Shown here piece by piece: positions 12,451-24,286 of a stretch of DNA of 64,000 nt. The notes under the pieces were generated by a model that had not been told where the DNA came from, ran no database searches, and saw only the letters and a list, made by a program, of their open reading frames with translations. Both the position numbers and the translations under genes were made by a program. Positions within the stretch are counted from its first letter, which is position 1. Every line of letters starts with the position of its first letter. This DNA comes from Scenedesmus sp. ARA3. Its lineage: Eukaryota > Chlorophyta > Chlorophyceae > Sphaeropleales > Scenedesmaceae. The stretch spans positions 1,633 through 65,632 of the forward strand of contig RWJK01000982.1 of the NCBI GenBank assembly GCA_004335835.1, read 5' to 3'.

Positions 12451-13411
12451 GCCTGACACACAAGCAGCAGCTGGTCAACTCTGCTACAACTGCTGGGCCC
12501 CAGCTGCCGCTGACACATGTGCGCAGCAGCCAGGTGTCCTGCAAGGCAGCATGTAGTTGCAGCACACTGTCTGACGCAGCACAGTGGCCAGCTACCGTAC
12601 AGGTGGCACAGTTGTGCAGGCAGATTAAATGCTGCTATAGCCATTAACTGCTAAGCGTCTTTAAATGGACTGTGCTCAAGATCTGGGTATCCATCAGCAA
12701 TAGATGCAGTGCAGCTTCTGTCATTTTGCTGCTGCAGCAACTGCTGAAGCACCCTACAGTTGTGGAAGGACAGTTCAACAGCATGCAGCCAGCAATATCA
12801 TAGTCCTGCACGCTGTGTGAATGTTTCACCACGGTTGAGGCTGGTACGGAGCTGAGCACCAAGCAGTAAGCTGATAGGGCCTTCTGCTACCAACCTACAG
12901 AGCGCGACTCCGGTACCAGCTGACACGGTTATCACAACACGACAGGAACAAGTAGAGATTAAACGTCAAATGTCTGGATTGAACAGCTTCTTATACGCTG
13001 CAAGTGCCACGATCCACCGAGGCAGAGAAGAAACACACGTGTCCGTGTGCGCCTGATGTGTGTTTCGAGTTGCACCTCAGTACATCTGTCTTCGTGTGTC
13101 TGTTTGTGCTGATTGCCTCGCCAACGTAACAACCCTATACCCGGTCCAGCCCAGGTTCAGTTGAACATGTCGGTCGAACATACTCATAATTCGAATATGT
13201 CGAACCCGGTCTGACATTGACAAGCACGTGTGACACTGTTTGAAAGTGCTGACCTTGCAGGAGTGGTACAGCACAGCCTCTTAAGCAGCTGCCAGCCGCA
13301 ACCTGTCACTTCTTCAGCTTCAATTCCTTTGCTGACAGGTCATTAGAGGTTGGCATGTCAAAATAACACACAGTGGCTCACTGAGTGTGACACCAGCCAA
13401 TAATATCCTGA
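12451..13411. promoter_or_regulatory. Intergenic: flippase 5' region and GT32 3' region
   Basis: No convincing exon is seen. The segment nearest 12450 should carry the flippase promoter and 5' UTR, and the part nearest 13411 the 3' end of the GT32 gene. GC is lower than in the genes and there is no triplet array. Around 13140-13230 there are several short GTCGAAC/TCGAAT-type words in both orientations, an imperfect dyad of unknown meaning. Confidence 0.4.
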
Positions 13412-14109
13412 TCAATGATCATCCCTGCATGCCATGCTCGCAAGCCTTTCAGGCCTGCGTATCCAGCTCAGCCTGCTCCTGCCATCCGGCAACGCTTCAC
13501 TAGCAAAGCCCACAAAGCCATGCACCTGATACAGTAGGTTGTACAGGCTGGCCCAGCCCTGGCTGGCTGCTGCTGCCCCACTAGGACGCTGCACATCAAT
13601 CATCAAGATGTCAACTGTATCCAAGGCAGTGGCTATACTGCGTGCAGCAGCAAGGCCATACTCACTGCTGCTGCTGTTAGCGGCTGGAATGCTGTCCGGT
13701 GTAAATGCATGCATTGCACCGTTGTACCGTCCGTGCCGTTCAAACTCAGCATGGCTGATGTTTGCATGGCAGCTGAAGATCTGCTGCGCCAGATCAGCAA
13801 CATACTCTGCAGAGGCCGAGATGTGCAGCGCTGTGTGGCGCCCAGGGGCCTTGCAGAGGAGCAGAGGAGGCAACTTCCAACTACGGCTGGCTGGCGGCTC
13901 ATCACATCCCATTGCACGCTGCTGCTGCTGCCGCTGCTGCTGCTGCATCAGGCGCACCAGTTGGTGTGCGGCATGTGCTGCTGGTTGCTGGGTGGAACCT
14001 GCGTCATCTGAGGTAGCTGCTGCTGCTGCATTGGCAGCAGCACTGGCGGCAGCTGGTGCTGCAGACGCTGCTGTCACGAAGGTGGCTGCAGGAGGGGCCA
14101 CACCCTGGC

Positions 14110-14150
<41 letters not shown>

Positions 14151-15647
14151 AGTCCCACGTCCCTGCTGGGAGCCAGCTGCAGCAGCTTTGAAGGCAGCAA
14201 TGCATCTGTGCTGGCCACTGTCACATGGCAGCCAAAGGACTGCTGCCACGTGCTGAGCATGCCATCCAAAGTGGACCAATACGCACTGCTGCTGCCTCCA
14301 CCGCCATCAAGGGTGTCTGTTGTGCTAGCCGCTGATTGTTCCATTGCAGTTGGCTGCACAACTGACAGCACCAAGCATGGCGACAGGCTCGTCAGCTGCC
14401 GCACAGCAGGGCAGCCGAGAATGGCAATTGCTACTGATGTACTAGTAGTGTTGGCTGGAGCTGCTTGTGCACCGTGGGCTGTAGCTCCTGCTGGTGCTGC
14501 TGCTGCTGCTGCTGTAGCTGCTGCAGCAGCAGGCTGAGGCCCATCCAGCAAGCGCCGCAGCCTCAGCAGCACTGTGCTGTTTGCATGCGAGGCAGTTGCA
14601 CTACCAATGCCCGGCCTCCTGTGCACCAGCTTTGGCCTCAGGCTGCTGCCAGCGCCGGCACCAGCACTGTTGGCAGCAGCAGCATTTGAAATTATTGCCA
14701 GGGCAGCCGTACTATTTACTGCTGCTGCTGCTGCTGCCGGGCTGCAGCTGTACTCGACAAACTGCGTGGCGTCCCAGAAGAAGCGCACAGCAGCAGCGGC
14801 CGCGAGCATCCTGTTGCGCTGCCGCAGCGCATCCTTGCTGTTGCGCGCCTGGCCAAACCACGTGCCGCTGTAGTGGTGCACGCCCACTATGTTGTGCATA
14901 TCCGGGTCACTTCGCACCATGAACTTCCTGGCGATCTCCAGCTTCTTGTAACACATCACATTCGCCCAGGGCCAGCAGGGCGTGAACCACTGCCCCTTGG
15001 GGTACGCCTTCAACACTAAACCACCTTTGACATGCAAATTCTCACAAAACTCTTGTGTAGTAATTCCGTAGTAGCGCTGCACCGTCTGACTCAGCAGTAC
15101 TGGGCCAGAAGCAGTCAGGGGGTCGTTACTGACCAGGGGGGTGAGGCGCTGCACGACTGCTGCTGCTGCTCGCATTGCAGCAATCCACACCGGGTGGCCT
15201 GCCACGCTGGCCATGGCTGCGTTGTGTGCCACGTCAAATGTCCTGCAGTTGAGGACTAGGTCCAGGCCTGCCAGGCTGGGCTCCATGTTTTTGTAGCACT
15301 CCACATCTGCAGCAGGCCAGCGCAGTTGCTAGTGTTATGTTTTACAGTCACCGCATTTACAGGACGATGGGAATAATGGGAGTGGCCTGCGCTCTGAGGA
15401 AGTCGTAAGTTGATAATGTGTGGCCACTGCCGTGAATTTGCTGCAGCTGTCGCTGCGCTACTGCACCAATGCACCTGCAGCTGCTGCCTTGCCGCTGCCG
15501 CTGCTGCAAGTACTGTCATAGTGTAAGCATCTGCTGCTTTTTCTTGCCCTTATTGCAAGCATCAAGAATGCTGCACTCAAATCTGTTGCTGCTGGTGCTG
15601 GTGCTGGTGCTGCTGCAGCCGTCTGCCTCACCTGCATCCAGGTACAC

Positions 15648-15681
<34 letters not shown>

Positions 15682-16612
15682 AAATGCTGCCCCTAGAGCA
15701 GCTGTTAGCATGCTGCTGGCAGATCTTGCACATCGCCGCCACACATCGCCGGCTCACCTGCATCCAGGTACACGCCACCATGCTTGTGCAGGATGACAAA
15801 CCGCGCCAGGTCAGACCGTATCACATGTTTGCCGTAGGTCTGATAGGTGGGCATGAACCATCTGTACTCCTCTGTTATGAGCCCTAGCACATCTGCCTCG
15901 TCCCACACCATCTCTGCCCATGCAGGGTGGTGGGCCTTGCAGGACAGCAGCCAGTGCAGCTGCCAGCTGGGGTGATCCACCTGCAGGTTGTGGGTTGTGT
16001 GTTGGTGGTGCAGCTGGAGGTGTTAGGTATGTGCAGTGCATTTCAGGTGGCGAGGTGGGGTGTGCAGTATGCTTTGTGCAGCACAGCGCCGGCTTGAGAA
16101 GCTGCTGCTGTTGGATGTACGAAGGTGCAAACGTGCCTGTTTCAGTGCAGATGCTTGCAAATGATGTACTGTTGAGTGGTGTGCTTGAGACAAGGCTAAT
16201 GCATGCAGCAAAACCCTTGGGACTGCATGGATGCACCTTTGCCAGCACCGCTAGATAAGCTCTATGGTATGCAGGTGCGGTTGGTTGGTGCCTGCAACCG
16301 TCTTCAGGCACGCATAGGCTGCTCAAGTGTTTCCACCTGTGTTGCTGCATACATAGCTGCTCTGCCTTCCATATAGTTGCGGTGTATGATTCTTGGAATC
16401 CTGAGGTCTGTTGGTGCTGAATTGCAGGCAGGCGCGGGCACCTGTGCACCAGCAGCTGCAGCAGGTAGTGCTGGCTGGCTGCTGCTGCTGGAGCACTGGC
16501 CCAGCGACAAAAGCCACAGCAAGTATACAGTGATGATAATTTGGCCTGATGTACGGTTGACGTGACCAGTACAGGGCTTGAAGCGGCTTTTGGCTGGTTC
16601 AGTTGGCCACAT
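13412..16612 (-). CDS. GT32 (OCH1-like) glycosyltransferase with long C-terminal extension
   Basis: Exons 16612-16337, 15980-15758 and 15306-13412 join in phase to 797 residues. A short N-terminal tail and one hydrophobic segment (about residues 25-40, IIITVYLLWLLSLG) suggest a type II Golgi membrane protein. The GT32 sugar-binding region (DXD) family shows as IPRIIHRNYMEG, then RFVILHKHGGVYLDADV, where the DXD-type YLDAD is completed across the second intron, and TASGPVLLSQTVQRYYG. This predicts sugar transfer from a nucleotide-sugar in the secretory pathway; donor and acceptor cannot be told. After about residue 350 come Ala/Gln/Ser-rich linkers and a C-terminal part with VDILMIDVQ and SLYNLLYQVHGFVGFASE that I cannot place. 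Start: ATG at 16612, ahead of the anchor. Intron 2 holds an echo of the exon 2 donor edge at about 15625-15645. Confidence 0.85.
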
Positions 16613-17454
16613 GGTGTGTCAATGCTGTACTGCTTCCCGGACAGCAAACTTTGCGATGTTGATTAAGAGATACATTAAAAAATGTCCATGAATAATTTTA
16701 GAGTTTTCATGCTTGCAGAGAACGAGCAGAGAACCACAGTCCACGGCTTGATGTACTTGCGAGCTGGGGCACGCAAAAGAGCCATTTATAATCAGGTGGT
16801 CCCGAGCAATCCATCATGACACATATCTTTATTTGATGTTGCTTGTATATTCAGCAGGAAGACGGGGTTTGGATCGTCGTTACAGTAACTGTAAGTTGTT
16901 CACTGCATTGCTACGACCCCAACAAACAACCACACCTGGCCAGTCCCAGTACAACGGCGCTGCAGGTGTGCGTTGCATGGGATCACTTGTGGTTCTGAAT
17001 AGTTTCTGCAATGAAATCTTTTCCACCTTGAGGCAGTATGTGTCAGGCTGTTGCACCCTGTGAGACCTCAGGACCTTTTCAACTCTGTCTCAGTGAGTCT
17101 GCATCTGGCAAGTCATTGGTAAGACCAGATATCCAGCTATCAGAAAAAAGCTAGGCAGCACGTGGTGCCTTTTTACGGTCGCTTCACGGCTTCACACCAG
17201 GCAAAGGCGGGGCTCCCTCCTCTAACCCCTAACATAGGTTCAGCCTGAACGGTTCAGGCCTTCCCCAGTGACACCTGTGCTGCTTCTGGTGTGCACAACT
17301 TGTGCTTCTGGTGCTCACAATTTGAAGCATCACATGCACCCAACAAACGCGTCTGGAAGAAGCAACAGCTCCCAAATGTCGTAAAAATAAGTAGCTTGCT
17401 AGGCAACTGCGGCTGCAAAGCTTCACGCTGCAGAGACGTGACCTGCCACTCCAA
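16613..17454. promoter_or_regulatory. Intergenic: 5' of GT32, 3' of the small secreted-protein gene
   Basis: AT-richer than the genes, especially about 16640-16720, consistent with the GT32 promoter and 5' UTR. No exon, RNA gene or repeat array is supported. Confidence 0.4.
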
Positions 17455-18742
17455 CTACTTGCAGCAGACCAGGCTAGTCCACCAGTTGTCTTGCACCCAC
17501 TTCTGGCCATTCCTGCAAAGCGGGCAAGCCCCAGACACAGCATCAGCATTCAATGCAAGGAATGCTGTAGGCCTCTGAGATTCAAATGTTGCTGCCAGTG
17601 CAACTGTTGCCGCTGCAGCAGTGTCGCAGCAGGATTCCTGCGTGCTGGGCTGCTGCTAGGTGAGCTCAGCGTGCCAATGACGGCAGCCGGCTATCGAGCT
17701 TCCTGCTGTCAGCACAACACCAATGCATGATGTTTACCGCGCCTGTGCCTGCGCACATGATTTACAGACCTGCACTATGCCAGTGCGGGTTGCCAGCCGA
17801 AATGCTGACGTCTACAGCGCTGGGAGCCTCATTAGCCGCCCCCACGTCAACCAGCTGCTTGATAGTGAGCATGCACATACATCTACACTGTAAACTCTTC
17901 CTTACATCTCATTTAACATACGCCTTGCTGGTACTGCATTACGTTGCATGCGCTTGCAATGATTGACCTGCATGCACGTTACAACCCTTGAATACCGTAC
18001 TGCAGCCAGCCAGCAGCTCACCAGCAGGTGCGCTTCGCATTGGCCCCAGTCATGTGCACGCTGCCGCTGCCAGCAGCAGCATACCCCAGCACCTTGCAGG
18101 CGGCATCCGCAGACTGCTGGAAGCCTGCTGGGTTGCTCAGCGCGTCACCGCTAGGGCTCAGCAGTGCGGTTTTAGCCGTGGTTTTCATGCATGCTGGCTC
18201 GTATCTGTCGCAGAGCACTTCGGTGGAAGTGGTGGTGATGAATTGGGAGACGCAGAGGCGGCCAGCTTGCATCTGTGTATCCTGGATTGGGTTGCAGGCG
18301 ATTGGTGGGATGAGGGCGCCGGCTGATGGCTGTTGCAGCAGGTGACGCTGGTTCAACCTGCGGTCAGCCGTACAGCAACATCTGGTGAGTCTGCGAAGTT
18401 TCATGATAAAAGTCCTTGGTAATTAGAAAGCAACGAACATCCTAAATGTAGAGGCACTGCGTGCAGCAGTGGTTCACAACCGTGTCACTGTGCTGCCGCT
18501 GCAGACAGTAGTGGGCGTCACTGGCAGCTCGGCGGCAGCTGCTGCTGGTGTAAGGCGTCCTTTTGACCCATCCAACGCACCAGTGGTGATTTTAGATCAT
18601 CAGTTATCTTGTATTGCTTTGTCAACAATGTCATTGCCTGCCATCAAGATCTGTGCTGAGCAGTTTCCTGCAGCACTCACCTGCCAGCATCGGCTCCTGC
18701 TACCAGCAGCACGCCAACGAGCAGCGTAATTTTAGCAAACAT
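17455..18742 (-). CDS. Small secreted eight-cysteine protein, copy 2
   Basis: Exons 18742-18681, 18357-18022 and 17512-17455 join in phase to 151 residues. Residues 1-19 (MFAKITLLVGVLLVAGADA) form a signal peptide. The mature part has eight Cys: ACNP, LCVS, LCDR, ACMK, ACKV, TCWN and a terminal LVCC. Its paralogue at 20830-22639 shares AGRLCVSQ/SGKLCVSQ, GDALSNPAGFQQSADAACK, GSGSVHMTG, CWNGQKW and DNWWTSLVCC, and both genes have a phase 2 intron right after the signal peptide. The paralogue's exons 3 and 4 correspond to one uninterrupted stretch here up to CW, and the last intron here has no counterpart there. I recognise no named domain. An extracellular or wall role is inferred only from the signal peptide and paired cysteines. 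Confidence 0.8.
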
Positions 18743-19301
18743 AATACACTGCTGATTTCACAGCACAAGGATTGCCGCTACGCACAGTCGTGGGCGCCGA
18801 AGAAAGGCAAGAAGGTTGACCTCTGGATGGTTTCTCGATCACGAACGCCGTAAAGCAGGGTTTTATTGTATTGTGAGAAGAGAATGAACGGTTATCTGTA
18901 TGGTACGTCGATCTTGGTGGCCTGCGTGTGATGTTAGTCCAGCTGGCGATGTTTTGGCAGCTGCAGGCAACTGAGCCCAACACTGGGCCCTAAGCACGTC
19001 AAGGTAACGTAGCCCCGCGAGCATATGGAGACTTGTAGTCCTGCTGCCCGGAGTATCTACGATTTGAACTTTGGTGTGATGTTGTGGGGTAGCGAGACAC
19101 TGATGCAGGATGATGACTGGTGAATCAACAGTGTGTCCTGAGTGTGTCATGCATAAGCCACTGCACAGGTTACACCAGCTCGCACGCTGTACAACCAACG
19201 CATTAACCTGTTGCTGCCAGCACCAGCCGCATTCATCATTCATCAGCAAGCCAGTAGCAAGTGATAGGTGCTGTGGTGCGCTACGCACATGGCATGTGCA
19301 G

Positions 19302-19512
19302 TACCGTATGCGCAGTAAATGCAAGTTATCAATAATTCAAGTCACCTGGTGACAAAAGTCTAAAATATTGGTTTTTGCGGTATGAAATGTCGGGCGCGTC
19401 ACTGGGCAGCCGGAAACAAGTGACTTATTTCACCTGTAATTATTGTTCAACTTTTTCGCGGTGAACTGAAGTCTAAAATATTTGATAACTTGCATTTACT
19501 GCGCATACGGTA
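19302..19512. repeat. Foldback (MITE-like) element with perfect 31-bp inverted repeats
   Basis: The left arm 19302-19332 and right arm 19482-19512 are exact reverse complements over 31 bp, beginning TACCGTATGCGCAGTAAATG on the left. The 149-bp centre is AT-rich, without an open frame, and contains a 14-bp direct repeat (AAGTCTAAAATATT) at 19356-19369 and 19469-19482. Outside the arms the flanks also share GCATG. This is consistent with a non-autonomous DNA transposon or a hairpin-forming element; no transposase is visible. Confidence 0.75.
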
Positions 19513-20380
19513 GCGTGGCATGCATCGGCCTCATGCAGTGATTGCTCCTGCAAGGGGACTGTCCACACTGCCATCATAAACATATGCACGTCTGCATGCC
19601 GCTCATCAGCAGCCATATTGCATGCATGCATTGTACATGCATCATGCGGTAAAAACTCACAGCAATTATAGTCTGAGTGCAAACCTCTGGCAGCCACAAG
19701 TTGATGATAACGATAAAGATCTTGCTCCAACAGTCCACTCGTACTCAACCCAGTTGCTGAAAATGGTGCGCCAAAGTACAAGAAGGCCGGTGCATTGTGT
19801 AAGGTGTGTCAGTCTTGTCTGAGCGCCACCCATGCACATTGACACAGACGTCATGGTCACATGCAGAGCAGCCGGTAGTCCAACAGGCATGCCAGTGCTG
19901 ACTAATAGCGACCAACGTGCTGCAAGAGCAGTTGCAGGATGGAGCACCAGGCACCAACCACGCAACTACTGCATGAGAAGTGCCAAAGGCAGTATTGTGC
20001 AGCTATGCCTGCCACACAGTGCAAACCAAACAACAGAAGCGGCGGCAGGAAGCCACCTGCAGCATGCGCATACACTGCTTGAGCCATGCAGCAACCATGC
20101 CCCAAAGGGCCTGGCCCCACTGCTTGCAGGTGGCATCTGAGGGGCCAATAACAAGAGGGTATCTCGAGGTGGCCGCTGCTGGCCCCGCTAGTACACTGTC
20201 TGACGCAGGCATCGCCATATGCTCATCCTGTTGCTGCTACTTGAGCATGCCACACAAAGCGATTTGCGGAAGAGCCTGTCGCGGTCAAATGTCAGGCCTG
20301 TAGGGAGATATATGCTGCTGAGACAGGTGGCCTGCGCTTTCACCTCAATGATATGCACACTCATGCTCAACAGAATTCAG
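19473..20380 (-). other. Possible relic or unresolved Cys-containing gene
   Basis: The minus strand has short open segments rich in Cys, for example RKSLCVAC (about 20245-20265) and PSDATCKQWGQALWG (about 20100-20140). They faintly recall SGKLCVSQ and QSADAACK of the two flanking paralogues. They lie in different frames, no consistent splice chain was found, and no DNWW..LVCC end exists nearby. It may be a decayed third copy or chance. Confidence 0.25.
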
Positions 20381-20574
20381 CTGGAACCCACCCCAAGGAG
20401 GATACTGAAGCAAACATGTACAACCTTTGCTGGCCATCAAACAGAACATGCATAGGAACAGACAATACTGCATGTAACCCCCACCCTGTTTCTGCTGTCA
20501 AAGCTGGACTGCCACACCTACAACCATTATTATTGCCGCCGATTCCTGCTTCATTGCTCATTGTGGTGGAACAG

Positions 20575-20580
20575 ATGCAG

Positions 20581-20662
<82 letters not shown>

Positions 20663-20757
20663 GCCGCGATGAAGACGCCTCACACGCAACACACCAGCTG
20701 GACTCTTGAATCAATGCCTGTTGGCGCTCAGAGCTCTGCTGCCTGCTGCTGCTGTTG

Positions 20758-20809
<52 letters not shown>

Positions 20810-20815
20810 AGCGCC
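20575..20815 (-). repeat. Duplicated 3' end of copy 1 with two long CTG arrays
   Basis: The coding end VQLVCCV plus stop of the gene ending at 20830 is repeated at about 20675-20702, followed in the minus direction by a CTG run of about 27 units (20582-20661). A second CTG run (about 20765-20809) follows the genuine stop. The two halves are a tandem duplication of gene end plus microsatellite. Confidence 0.75.
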
Positions 20816-20829
20816 GCCATGCTGCTGCC

Positions 20830-22639
20830 TCAGACACAGCACACCAGCTGCACCCACCAGTTGTCCTTGGCCCACTCGCGGCCGTTCCAGCACACAGTCT
20901 TGGCGGCTGGCGTGTCGCCTACAGTGTAGCCAGCGCACCAACAGCGCCATGGTCAGCAGGTAGTATTGGCAGGCATCAACGCTGACATCATAATCTCTGA
21001 TGGTCTGTAGCTGCACGAACATTTAGCAAGCGTGACAGGCACTTGAGAACTGCCAGCAGCTGGCATCAGGACCATCATGCAGGTGCTGCACAGTGCCTAT
21101 CAACAAATTGCTGCTGCTAGCGCCACAGATTCTGTTTTCCTGCAAGCAACAAAGCTGCAGAGATGCACCATCGACTGCTGATCTGCACTGTACAATAGTC
21201 TGCTGAACCTTCTGCACTGCTGTATAATAAACACAGGGCCGGTTTGCATAGCTATACTGCTGCCATCACAACACCAGCTGTGGGGCGCACCAGTGATATG
21301 GATGGAGCCGCTGCCAGAGGTCCTGCAGCAGCAGCAGCAGCAGCAGCGGCAGCAGCAAGGCAGAGGTGCAACACAATAACTGGTCAGAATGTGTGTATTT
21401 CAAGCTCTGCTGCCTGCAAGTTCAACACTGCTAACGCCACAGCTGCTCTGCAGCTGCTGAGAGCGCGGGGTTCCAGCACCAGGCAAAGCTTTTTGACAGC
21501 AGGTTGCATGCAGGTGCTTGCTTGCATCTAATACCTGTTCTGCAGCAATACGCATGCCTGGCATGCTGGAAATGCTATGCTGCTCATGGCTGCTTGCAAC
21601 ATGTCTTTGGGTGCTGCAACCGATGCTCTGCGCGCAGCTGCTGCTGAAGCTGCCGGTAGCTTCTGCCGCAGATCACTGCCATCACTCAGCCAGCCCCCTA
21701 AACATCAGCAGTCATCCCAAACCGCTTACTTGTACCCCAGCAGCTTGCAGGCTGCCTCGCTGCTCTGCTGGAACTCTGCAGGGTTGCTGCCTAAACACAA
21801 CTATAAACAAAGCCTAGATAACCACATCGTTGAAGCCTAACAAGCATCAGCAACACTTTATGCTTACTTGTACCCCAGCAGCTTGCAGGCCGCCTCGCTG
21901 CTCTGCTGGAACTCTGCAGGGTTGCTCCTTGCATCTCCCTTCGGCACCAGCAGCCGCCCTTCCACCACACTCATTGTACATTCGGGCTTGAACTCCTGGC
22001 ACACCACTTTTGTGACGTTGCTGTACAGCATCTGGGACACGCAGAGCTTGCCAGAAGTCATCTCTGCTTCTGTTATCTTATAGCAGCTCATGGCGCCTGG
22101 GGGCGGGTAGTACTGCTGCGGGGAGACTGTGACTTGCTCCTGCATGAGCCGGCGGGAGATTGCGCTGAGGCGCAGCTCCATACGCCTGGAGGCAATGAAT
22201 GAAATAGAAAAGGATGTTGAAGTTGCGATGCAGGGTTTGGGGATGAAGGATCATGCAGGTCTTGAGGCATGTGGGGATGAGACATGTGGGACAGCAGATT
22301 GAGAGTGAGAATGATCAACACAAACGTCTGGGCATGCTGTTCCTGCCATATTGATGTATATAATATCAATTTCAACGATCGTAATACGTGCCGTGCCATG
22401 CACAGTTGCTGAGACAGCCTGGCTCCAAAAGCCCGCCACACCCGGGGCGCAACCGAGTGCCTATTTCACGCGTCGTCATGGCATTCGTCAATACGTATTG
22501 TTATAACCAAATTAATGTTGTAATGTACAGGAATACAACACAGAGCTGCGCACCTTGCGCCAACCCTTGCTTCCCCGCCAACTACACATGCCAGCAGCAC
22601 GACCAGCAACGCCGCTGCAATGCCGCCGTGCTTCATCAT
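20830..22639 (-). CDS. Small secreted eight-cysteine protein, copy 1
   Basis: Exons 22639-22554, 22185-21868, 21322-21291 and 20918-20830 join in phase to 174 residues. The signal peptide is within the first 24 residues (GGIAAALLVVLLACVVGGEA). The mature part has eight Cys matching copy 2: SCYK, LCVS, VCQE, ECTM, ACKL, VCWN and LVCC at the C-terminus. Exon 3 is only 32 nt (SGSGSIHITG), yet it matches GSGSVHMTG of copy 2, which validates the model. The exon 2 donor edge is echoed in the next intron at about 21722-21785. The exon 3 acceptor is the CAG at the end of a CTG run. No known domain is recognised. The tandem arrangement suggests a locally expanded family. Confidence 0.82.
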
Positions 22640-23060
22640 TATTATATTCTGATGCCGTGCAGTGATGTCAGCTCTTTGAATGATACCTGTCGTTGCCTAT
22701 GAACTAGTATCACGCGACAGCGATTTCGTTGATGTGATTTTTATTCGAGCGTAAGCGTGCCTGACAGTGCTTACGCTGGTGTCTCGATCACACTTTCCAA
22801 GTGACATGCTACGGATAACATGACGACGATGTCCGTTGGTCTGCCAGCTGCTGCTGTTCATCATAGCACTTCTGTGCTGAAGGTGGACTGTGGTGGCACC
22901 GGCACAGTACTTCTCTTGCCGTTATTGAATAAAGAAGAGACAAATGCGTGCCAAACTCACAAGCAGCAAAGTTACCAAATGGCAATGGCAACTTGTCGTA
23001 GGCACGCAAACTGACGCCGCTTGTACATCTGCACAGCACTGTAGCCTAGCCTTCCAGTAG

Positions 23061-23118
<58 letters not shown>

Positions 23119-23119
23119 G
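22640..23119. promoter_or_regulatory. Intergenic: 5' of secreted copy 1, 3' of OPR-like gene
   Basis: An AT-rich segment from 22640 to about 22760 would be the promoter of the secreted-protein gene. Just beyond the OPR-like stop lies a CTG run (about 23062-23105) interrupted by CTA. No exon is seen. Confidence 0.4.
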
Positions 23120-23658
23120 CTACTGCTGCTGCGAGCCCATCTTGGAGTACATCATCACCATCAGCGACTGACTGGGCGTGAACCCCAAGCCCTGGTAAGC
23201 CCTGCACAGCTCCTGGTACATGCTGCCGCTAAACCCTGCATGCGCAGCCTCACACCGCGCCATGTGGGCAGCCATAAACCCTGGCCCCGGCCTGCACTGC
23301 AGCTGCATCAGCCCCAGCATCAACTGCACCAGATCAAGCGCCCGCAGCAGCGGCAGCGCGCCCGCCAGCTGCTTTGCTGCTGCTGCCACTGCAGGGCGCA
23401 GCTGCTGCCGCAGCAGTGCTGCCTCATCCTCCGGCAGAAGGCATGCTGCTTTTGATAGGGCCCACAGGTATAGGCACAGCTTGCTGTAGAACTTGCCAGC
23501 ACGAGGGTGCTGCAGGCGCAGGCCTCCGGCTGCTGCTGCTGCTGGTGGTGGTGGGGGTGGCGGCTGACACTCGTGCGCATGCTGCTGCTGCCACTGCTGC
23601 TGCCGCCGCCGCTGCTCATCCAGCGAGCTGAAGGGCCCCACCTCATCGCCGCTGCTGC

Positions 23659-23709
<51 letters not shown>

Positions 23710-23838
23710 CAGACTCTTCTGCCATGGGTGCTGTTGCGCCTGCTGTGGCAGCTACTGCTGCTGCTGAGTTTGCTACTGGTTCTTCGCCTGCATCTACACT
23801 GCTGCTGCTGCTCAAACTGTCCCAGCTGCTGCTGCTGT

Positions 23839-23873
<35 letters not shown>

Positions 23874-24235
23874 GACAGCTGCTGCACCTTGTCAGCAATT
23901 GCCAGCAGCCACGCAGCCTGCGGCTGCATCTGCAGCTTCAGCATTGCCAGCAACAAAATAACACACTGCTGCAGGTCAAACCCTGGCAGCTGACTAAGCC
24001 CTACCTGCATCATACTGGCCAGCCAGGGTTCAGAGGGGCTCAGGTTCATGCTGTGCACTGCTGTCAGGATGCTCGTGATGTCGGCAGCATTCAGCAGCTG
24101 GCTGCTGCTGCTGCTGCTGCTGCTGCTGGGCGAGGCAAACACAGCATCCAGCGCTGCTGCAGCTGCAGCAGTTGACAGCGAGCGGCCAGGCACCACAGCC
24201 TCCTCTACTTCTGATGCAGATGCATCAGCCGCATG

Positions 24236-24286
<51 letters not shown>

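Larger units (their letters stand above)
18743..20829. other. Region between the two paralogues
   Basis: This contains the 5' flank of copy 2, a foldback element (19302-19512) and a stretch at 19470-20380 with short Cys-containing open segments on the minus strand, described separately. It also holds duplicated 3'-end debris of copy 1 next to long CTG runs. No complete gene could be assembled. Confidence 0.4.

Noticed and set aside
12451..12459. Start of the flippase at 12459
   Set aside because: That codon is GTG; the in-frame ATG at 12450 was used.
13140..13235. Imperfect dyad of GTCGAAC/TCGAAT words as an operator or transposon end
   Set aside because: Mismatched arms and no clear boundaries; kept only as a remark in the intergenic entry.
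13539..14537. Plus-strand open frame of 332 codons
   Set aside because: It is the antisense of the GT32 C-terminal exon. Its length comes from CTG/CAG runs that lack stops in most frames. No start context or family motif.
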